A stretch of DNA of 64,000 nt from Arenicola marina (Eukaryota > Annelida > Polychaeta > Arenicolidae), in assembly GCA_964019135.1 (NCBI GenBank), contig OZ025248.1:16189574-16253573 (forward strand), read 5' to 3'. Below the pieces are notes generated by a model that saw only the letters and a program-made list of their open reading frames with translations, was not told the DNA's origin and made no database searches. Positions within the stretch are counted from its first letter, which is position 1; the number at the start of each line of letters is the position of its first letter. Of this stretch, positions 56,070 to 64,000 are shown in pieces. The position numbers and the translations under genes are program-made.

Positions 56070-56566
56070 ATCAGCTGGTATCTATAGAGCTGTGAAATTA
56101 ATAAAATGCATTCGAATAAGCTTGCTTGAAATGAGCGTTGTTGATGTTGCTTTGTGTTGTCTACCGCATGTCATACGCGACATCTCGTTACAGATGTCCA
56201 TGGATTCAAGCCACGTCCACAAAATATGGCACTGAGAACGTTATGACAAGCAAACTAAGCATCATTTGTTAGGACTTGCTAGGGACCAAATCTCCCACGG
56301 CGATAACAGGTGATTAAAAAAACTAAAAAGGTTGACTGCAGATGGTATCGGCGGAAATGACTACCCCCCCCCCCCCCACCCACTATCAACATAGATTCAT
56401 ACATTTAGTGCATAAGGAAAGCAATAAAACGAGTCAGTTCATAGTCACCTCCAATGTCCTCTCACAGTGAACTCATAAAATGCTCCCTCCTCGCTCCTGG
56501 TGCTCCCACGACGTACTGATGCTCCCGCGACGCTCCGATGCTCCCTCGACGCACACTAGCCCCGCT
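56070..56566. other. Gene-free stretch with poly-C run (copy B)
   Basis: Equivalent of 5,968-6,466, with a poly-C run two bases shorter. Confidence 0.6.
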
Positions 56567-57238
56567 GATCAGGCTCCGCCACGTGTCCACGCCCACCAGC
56601 CCGCCGATCAGGCTCCGCCACGTGTCCACGCCCATCAGCCCGCCGATCAGGCTCCGCCACGTGTCCACGCCCATCAGCCCGCCGATCAGGCTTCGCCACG
56701 TGTCCACGCCCACCAGCCCGCCGATCAGGCTCCGCCACGTGTCCACGCCCATCAGCCCGCCGATCAGGCTCCGCCACGTGTCCACGCCCATCAGCCCGCC
56801 GATCAGGCTCCGCCACGTGTCCACGCCCACCAGCCCGCCGATCAGGCTCCGCCACGTGTCCACGCCCACCAGCCCGCCGATCAGGCTCCGCCACGTGTCC
56901 ACGCCCACCAGCCCGCCGATCAGGCTCCGCCACGTGTCCACGCCCACCAGCCCGCCGATCAGGCTCCGCCACGTGTCCACGCCCATCAGCCCGCCGATCA
57001 GGCTTCGCCACGTGTCCACGCCCATCAGCCCGCCGATCAGCCTCCGCCACGTGTCCACGCCCACCAGCCCGCAGATCAGGCTTCGCCACGTGTCCAAGCC
57101 TACTAGCCCGCAGATCAGGCTCCGCCACGTGTCCACGCCCACCAGCCCGCCGATCAGGCTTCGCCACGTGTCCACGCCTACTAGCCCGCAGATCAGGCTC
57201 CGCCACGTGTCCACGCCCACCAGCCCGCAGATCAGGCC
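56567..57238. repeat. 39 bp GC-rich minisatellite, about 17 units (copy B)
   Basis: Equivalent of 6,467-7,138; same unit number and variant order as far as can be read, with CACGTG in every unit. Confidence 0.95.
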
Positions 57239-57470
57239 CCTACGACGCCCACAACCACTCCAACCACGCAGCCACGCCCTAGGCAGCTTTACCACGTATG
57301 GCCTGGAGATCGGCCCCGACCCCGCTGTCACCAGCTATATCCTCCGCAGTCCATCTCCTCCCTGGGTGCTGATCCTGACTCTTGTGTCGTGTCTGTGTGC
57401 TGTGGGCTCTGCTATTTATACCAGGGACCACTCCCCATGCGTCTCCCAAAAGCTTTTTTCCAACGAGTGA
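57239..57470 (+). other. P/T-rich and hydrophobic tail after the minisatellite (copy B)
   Basis: Equivalent of 7,139-7,370, identical by eye. The same weak receptor-remnant argument applies. Confidence 0.2.
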
Positions 57471-58374
57471 CTCACCACTCCTTCGGAATACGCACAAAAT
57501 CACCATCAATCACTCATCCCGCAGTACTCGGTCAGCCCACAGTATTCACTCACCCATTCACTCGCCGTATCACTCACATCCATTCACCTGCTCTTACTCC
57601 ATTTCCTAACACATTTCAGAACTTAAATCACCTTGTGAACCAATAAAACCAATGGACTGCTTCAAAAAGAGATCAAGAATTCAAATTACTACGAAAAAAA
57701 GAACGAGGCCAAAATATTTGTATCCCCATTATCAGAAAGCAAGAAATATACAGTTGCCCCCCATTAAGTGTTATATTATGAAAACGGCCGTTTCGCCGAT
57801 ATCGGTGACTGTCTGGACGGTCATTTTGCCAGTTGCGCCTATAACGTGGCGGAGCCACCATCGTAGGCGTAGGAAGCAGTGGGAGAGTATTGTTATGATC
57901 CTCTCGTCAGTTATTCCATCATAGGCCTATCGCTTGACCGTGAACTTCAGGCCCTGCTTTTGAATAACATGGTAACAAGGCGGAGGAAACTGAGTTATTT
58001 TGGGTTCCTGAGGCATTGTTATCGACAAAAGGGACTTGGGAGGTGTGACAAGGAAGGATAACTGCACTATCATTGGCCAAAAAAATAGATTGCAGTAAAA
58101 GCAATTGTTAGGATTGTTAGGTGGCCCAATACGTTGACGGAACGTATGTTTTACTTACACCTGAACCCCCGTTTTTTCTTTCTCTGCTATCATGATGAAA
58201 ACCACGTACCCATGTAACGACAATAAATCAATAACATTCTTCTCATTCTTAAAGTTCAGAAACGTTTATTACTATTGATAACACGTTTGTATGTAAGACG
58301 AACGCAAAGCACAGGGGCGTATTCAGACTTTAGAGGGTGAGGAGGCTTGAATTTCGCGACTACAGGGCATACTA
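57471..58374. other. Gene-free stretch (copy B)
   Basis: Equivalent of 7,371-8,274; nothing recognised. Confidence 0.55.
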
Positions 58375-58503
58375 CAGGGGCGAATCCAGACTTTAGGGGG
58401 TGGGGGGGCAGGGGCAGATCTAGGAATTTGCCAAGGGGGGGGGGTTGCCAAGGGGGGGGGGCTATAACCGCCGTACCCCCCCCCCCCGCTGGATCCGCCA
58501 CTG
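58375..58503. mobile_element. Short CAGGGGCG-ended MITE-like element (copy B)
   Basis: Equivalent of 8,275-8,401, two bases longer in the poly-G and poly-C runs. Confidence 0.6.
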
Positions 58504-59166
58504 GAGCATATGTAAATAGCGTTATGAGCGTGCATTTCGGCACCGAATTTCATTTCAGATGCACTTTTTACTTCTTCAGGTTACCACTTATCACGCGCCA
58601 CTGAATGGGGTCCACAGTGTCAAAATAGGACCAAACTGAATCCAGGGTATTTGATGTCCAAAGACCAATGGTCGCATCGCTCTAACTGAATGCATAGCCC
58701 ACATCAAAGTACAGATTTGCATATTCCCGTCAGCAAAGAATCCAAATAATGCAAAAACGTACATATAAATGTATATATTTTAATTTTTCAACGTCTGGGC
58801 ACCTATCATTAGGCTAGGAGCATGTATATATTATGACTTGCTAGAGGTAACGGCGCTTTGATGTCCGTGACGGGGTCGAGTCATCTTCTACTGGGAGACT
58901 AGACACACCACGTTGTTATTGTGAAGTAATGCCCATCATTATCAAGGATTCATTTTTTACACGGATGAAGAAACGTTCGGCTTGGGGGCGAAATGTGACG
59001 ACGCCCGTGGGCGGTATGTGATGTCTTACAACAGATTGGTATCACAAAATGTGAAGCCTGTCTAGAATGGATAGATTACCATAGACTGGGTAGTAGGGTA
59101 GAACGGGTGGCATATCCTAGAGCGGGTAATATATCATAAAGCGGTAGCTAGCGTACTACAGGTTAC
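58504..59166. other. Gene-free stretch (copy B)
   Basis: Equivalent of 8,402-9,064; nothing recognised. Confidence 0.55.
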
Positions 59167-60402
59167 CATAGAGGACCGATAGAGCGGGTCAGCTACCATC
59201 GAGCGGGTCAGCTACCATAGAGCGGGTCGGCTACCATCGAGCAGGTCAGCTACCATAGAGCCGGTCGGCTACCATAGAGCGGGTCAGCTACCATCGAGCG
59301 GGTCGGCTACCATAGAGCGGGTCAGCTACCATAGAGCGGGTCAGTTACCATAGAGCGGGTCGGCTACCATAGAGCGGGTCAGCTATCATAGAGCGGGTCG
59401 GCTACCATAGAGCGGGTCAGCTACCATGGAGCGGGTCGGCTACCATGGAGCGGGTCAGCTACCATCGAGCGGGTCGGCTACCATAGAGCGGGTCAGATAC
59501 CATCGAGCGGGTTGGCTACCATAGAGCGGGTCAGCTACCATAGAGCGGGTCAGATACCATCGAGCGGGTTGGCTACCATAGAGCGGGTCAGCTACCATAG
59601 AGCGGGTCAGTTACCATAGAGCGGGTCAGCTACGATCGAGCGGGTCAGCTACCATCGAGCGGGTCAGCTACCATAGAGCGGGTCAGCTACCATCGAGCGG
59701 GTCGGCTACCATCGAGCGGGTCGGCTACCATAGAGCGGGTCAGTTACCATAGAGCGGGTCAGCTACGATCGAGCGGGTCAGCTACCATAGAGCGGGTCAG
59801 CTACCATAGAGCGGGTCGACTACCATAGAGCGGGTCAGCTACTATAGAGCGTGTCGACTACCACCGAGCGAGTCGGCTACCATAGAGCGGGTCAGCTACA
59901 ATTGAGCTGGTCGGCTACCACACAGCCGGTCGGCTACCATAGAGCGAGTCGGCTACCATAGGGTGGGTCGTTTATTATAGGGCAGATCGGCTACCACAGA
60001 GCAGGTCGTTTACCATAGGGCGGATCGGCTACCATAGAGCGGGTCGGTTTCCTTAGAACGAGTCGGCTACCATAGAGCGGTCGACTACCACAGAGCGGGT
60101 CGGCTACCACTAAGCTGGTCTATTACCACCGAGCAGGTCGGAGTGATTCGGCTACCATAGAGCGGGTCGATTACCATAGAGCGTGTTGGTCCCCATAGAG
60201 CGGATTGATTACCACAGAGCGGGTCGATTACCACAGAGCGGGTCGATTACCACAGAGCGGGTCGATTACCACGGAGCGGGTTGGTTACCATAGAGCGGAT
60301 TGATTACCACAGAGCGGGTCGATTACCACAGAGCGGGTTGGTTACCATAGAGCGGGTCAGCTACCATAGGTCGCGTCGGCTGCCATAGAGTCGGGTCGGT
60401 TA
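59167..60402. repeat. Second 20 bp tandem array (copy B)
   Basis: Equivalent of 9,065-10,300 with no length change noticed. Confidence 0.95.
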
Positions 60403-62382
60403 TGACGGAGCTGCTAGCCTTTCATGAGGTGTGCGTCATCACCGCGTACTGGTGATGAATGTCAAACCAACCGGCGTTGCGTACAGCCTCGTTTCAGTTC
60501 ATGACTTCGCGACAGTGGTATCGTTATGATAATTAGCTGTAGATACCGCGAAGGCCGATAACACACGACACATTCAGGCGCGGCCAAACGCCTATATATA
60601 TATATGTATTTTGGAAAACAGAGATCTTTTCCGCGGCACATTCCTGTAATGGTGACAAGGGAGTCCCTACCCAGCTCAACCGCCCTCCCCTCCACCCAAG
60701 TAGGGGAGGGGTCCACTTCCCGGCGCAAGTCTACGGCAACGCTTTAAACCTGCGCTTCCAGTCCAGGTGGCGGAACGACGCTTACCCTCCTATAGGCGCA
60801 TTGTTCAAAATATGCGTTTACCATCGGTTCATCTTGTGACGTCACGAATCAATGAAAAAATTGCCCCTGTCTATCATTACTTTTTTGGGTAGGTCTGTGA
60901 TAGAATGTCTAATATTGTTAATATTGGTGGCGAATAAATTTAGTTCGTATGGAATTTCGTTAATGTAGTGCAAATGGATCAAATATATGTTACTTAGTAA
61001 CATAACACATAAGATATGGACTTTAACCGTCTGTTTGTTAGTACCTGTTACCCGATCCCTCCAAATCCAGGGGTGTGTGCAAAAATGCGGGTAAAAGCCT
61101 GAGACGCAGGTGACCGTGGTGAATGTCACGTACTTGTAGGCGACCGTGGTGCACGTCACATACTATCTGCACACTTTATAATCGTTGGTAAGATAAAGAA
61201 AGAAGACATAAACTACAAAGCTTGATACATTGTATTAAAGGAGAGGCCAAGGGGCACAATATTTGAAAAGTGGAGGCATATATATAACTTAGGGTCTGAA
61301 ATGGGGGCGACATGCCCCTATGCCCCCCCCCCCTCCCACTTGGGAACTCAGATGAGATCAGTGTAAACATTGGGGAATCATCCAGCTGTTGTGTAAATCT
61401 GCTGAGCGTGGCTCATATTATGGAACATTCCAAGTTCAAAATGTCATCTATCAACAAATTAAATGTTTTCAGTAACCCCCCACCCAATGCACACACACAC
61501 ACACACACACCGGTCGTCAACCCTCCCACCGGTCGTCAAAACATTGGTGGACCCCTCGGTCGCATTTTTGTACAGAGCCCCCACCCCCCCCCCGCCTCCC
61601 CTGTCGCATTTTTGGGAGGGAAGAGGGGATGGGCACGTCTCGTGCGAGAAGGAATGGCCCATCCACGACGGGCCAATCTAGGCGTCCAGTGAGTAATAAC
61701 GAAGACCTAACGACAGGTCATCGATGCGACGACTGCGGTAAGCTCCGTCGGTCACAGACAGGCAGTTTTAATCGCAAATCCCGCAAAAATGTAATTTGAG
61801 TTGCGCGTAACTATATGTAAGGCGAAATTCTATCCAGTCCTGGGTAATCAACGTTGTCGAGCACATGATTTCTTTCTCTTCCCACGGTAAGCCTAGACCA
61901 TGCAAAACAAGCCTACCTGTTCAACCGTTGCAACGCCCTTTGGGTTAACATTGTGCATGGTCGGTGCACCAAACACGCACTTCAAATCAAGAAACGTGTT
62001 CGCATGCCCTATGGCTGCCAGTTTCGTCGCGACAAAGCATCATAATCAAGGGTCGTAGGAATAAAACTTGGTTACCTTGGTGAATCGCATGCACGATGCA
62101 CATCAGTGCGTACAGTTTGGTTTACCGAAGAAGTATGAGAGAATAAAAGTGGGTTGGACCCTGTTGACAAAATGGACTTTCGTAGCCCGAATGCAATTTT
62201 GTTTTATTTTCTTCCAAAACGTCCGTCACCTGCTGCCACAGACTGCCTACGACCCAGACTGCACACACTTGAACTCCAGCAGACAGGCTCAAACCAGACA
62301 GGTGAAAACTACACGACCGACCAGTTGAAATAGAGCTCACCACCACATACGCAACCAGAGATACACAACCAGACTCCCAGAC
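60403..62382. other. Gene-free stretch with identity breakpoint (copy B)
   Basis: Equivalent of 10,301-12,272, including (CA)n at 61,490-61,511. Near-identity with copy A ends at about 62,113. The following ~70 bp already show roughly one difference in five. Confidence 0.65.
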
Positions 62383-62389
62383 AACTCAG
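62383..62389. other. Empty insertion site of the 388 bp element
   Basis: A single AACTCAG, followed by AACTCAGTTAACGC, aligns with the sequence right of the copy A element (AACTCAA then AACCCAATTAACGC). The target is not duplicated here, which is the pre-insertion state. Confidence 0.8.
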
Positions 62390-62750
62390 AACTCAGTTAA
62401 CGCACTTCTGCATACTTGGTTTATCTATTACACTTTGGTTTACCGACTCCCCTTTGAGGCGTTTCAGGCCAGTGCCGACAGATTGCTTGGGTGTAATAAA
62501 TATTTCATTTATAATTGCTTGAGAATAACACCCACACAATTATCTACCGCTAGCTATATACCTAAGCTAGCCATGACGACTAGCCTACCGCCTGATATGC
62601 TTTCCAGAGCGCGTAGCCTACACATTTGGGTTGGTTGGTTGAGGTCCACAACGGGAACAATTTTTTTTTCACACCAGATGCAAGATGGCGGAAGTTTGTA
62701 GATGTAAGTGTGGCAGTGATTTGAATGGGTGTACGAGTGAGAAAATTGAC

Positions 62751-62993
62751 TGCATAGAAAACGGTAATGTGGACATTCTTTTAAACACGAACTGATATAA
62801 CGGAGATAATTTTCACCGCGGCATTCGAGAGATGGCAAACAAAATCGCTTAGGTTTGTCACGCACAGATCTTCATTAAAAATGCGATATTCATACATTAA
62901 ATGGTCGATCCACATTGAGAATTTACTTATTGCTCACCAGCGGGTGACAGTGCTGTTGACTACGTACTTGTCTATGATATGCTAGTGAATGAC
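62751..62993. other. 243 bp present only in copy B
   Basis: Copy A joins ...AAATTGAC directly to ACTGATGATTTTAGAG (13,031-13,056), whereas copy B has 243 extra bases between them. The extra segment ends in GAC, as does its left flank, so copy A could have lost it by recombination between short repeats. No transposon ends are visible. Confidence 0.75.
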
Positions 62994-63831
62994 ACTGATG
63001 ATTTTAGAGTTTATGCTGTAAGCGGCCCTGATAAAAAAATTGCCAATTATATGTCATGTAACGGGTAAGCTCGATTTTTCCTACGATGAATTGACGATCA
63101 TGGTCAGGGACAACTTGTCGATAAATCGATAATAAGCTATAATTGGGATCAATTCAGTGTCTAGATGATACAAATAAAGCTAATTTGTGTGCTTTTGTGT
63201 ATTCTGAATTTACACGTCAAACGGAGTTTTGCAACAGTAATGTATGACCGATTGTATATAGCATATGTGTTCCTGTTGTACTGTGGACCTGAGGCTTTTT
63301 GGTACTATAAAGTTGATTATATAGTAAAGATGCCTACAATATGCAATATTGAATAGCCAGTCTGGTGCTCAAGTACTTTAGGGTTATTTCTGCAATCGCA
63401 CTCTGTACATAGATGCCTATGTTACAGGCCTAAGTCTGGATAGATTATCATTGCCGTTCACCCTATTTCCTTGTCGATATTTTTGTTAGACTTTCAGGGA
63501 GCATAAAGCACCACATGAAATTACCATTACCTTTAGGGTGGGAGAGGGGGAGGGGCCTTGTGTTCGTATCCTCACATATATTGGCCCTCGGGTTGCTACT
63601 CCTGAGACCAAACGTATACGTCACTCCCCCGAGGAGATATTACCCCAACCCACATTCCCCTCAGTATCCGAATAGGCGGCTTCTCACCAATAAACCCAGA
63701 TATCTTCATTTTGTGTCCTGATCTTTTTAAACATTGCTTTCGCCTGCTCCCGAACAAATTTTTTTCTACTTCAGTCATGCATCGCGGAGAAAAAATACCC
63801 TCGTGCTATTGAGCTTCAAATGCATTTTGCT

Positions 63832-64000
63832 GATAATGGTAAAATGGTAAATGGTAAAATGTTTATTCGGTACTTTAGGCACAACGTCCGTGGTACATAT
63901 ATACAATTTTCGATATATATATTATATATATAACGTACATGTCTATATATCAGCTACAACGATGCTAGAAATAACTCTCTTAAGCTGAATGCTTCGTAAA
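63832..64000 (-). mobile_element. LINE 3' tail, truncated by the window end (copy B)
   Basis: Minus-strand 3' end of the same LINE as 13,843-14,445: CATTTTAC/CATTTAC tail repeats, AATAAA, and 3' UTR. It is more diverged from copy A than the left 12 kb, and the coding part lies outside the window. Confidence 0.75.

Larger units (their letters stand above)
50119..64000. repeat. Segmental duplication, copy B
   Basis: Second copy of the block at 1-13,990, in direct orientation. It is near-identical from 50,119 to about 62,113 and more diverged from there to the window end. Relative to copy A it lacks the 388 bp element at 12,273-12,660, carries an extra 243 bp at 62,751-62,993, and has a net 19 bp shorter 20 bp-unit array. 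It still matches copy A at the window edge, where it enters the same LINE tail, so the duplication continues to the right. A second copy of the fucosyltransferase beyond 64,000 is possible but not shown. Confidence 0.95.

Overview
The window reads as animal genomic DNA. It has spliced-gene architecture, a type II Golgi glycosyltransferase, a decayed SRCR domain, non-LTR retrotransposon remains, a tRNA-derived SINE, many short inverted-repeat elements with poly-G/C ends, and very large tandem-repeat arrays. An SRCR domain plus a fucosyltransferase whose whole coding sequence lies in one exon fits an invertebrate deuterostome such as amphioxus. That assignment is an inference, not something the sequence proves. 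No prokaryotic operons, CRISPR arrays or prophage genes are visible.

Layout. (1) Positions 1-13,990 (copy A) are repeated at 50,119-64,000 (copy B) in the same orientation, about 50.1 kb apart. Each copy holds a gene-poor stretch with an internal ~245 bp direct repeat, a 20 bp array, a 21 bp degenerate array, an SRCR exon killed by stop codons, a 39 bp GC-rich minisatellite, a small CAGGGGCG-ended element, a second 20 bp array, and the 3' tail of a LINE. The copies are almost identical up to about 12,011/62,113 and then become clearly diverged. (2) 13,843-15,790 holds two different LINE fragments, both on the minus strand. (3) 16,120-17,295 (minus) is the one intact, confidently identified gene: a GT10 alpha-1,3-fucosyltransferase. 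Its ATG sits directly behind a splice acceptor. (4) 18,860-22,090 is a LINE reverse transcriptase remnant split by a 2.4 kb element with ~300 bp terminal inverted repeats. That element carries a Harbinger-like MITE with a TAA target duplication. (5) 22,100-23,950 has a palindromic MITE, two speculative exons and a tRNA-derived SINE. (6) 24,003-48,417 is one 24.4 kb satellite of about 479 copies of a 51 bp monomer with higher-order structure. (7) 48,421-50,118 is gene-free spacer before copy B.

There is little gene cooperation to describe. Only the fucosyltransferase looks functional. The window is mainly a record of tandem amplification, segmental duplication and nested transposition. The most unusual parts are the satellite with its nested block duplications, the abrupt identity change between the two 12-14 kb copies, and a transposon insertion caught as filled site (copy A) and empty site (copy B). 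All comparisons were made by eye, so identity values are approximate.
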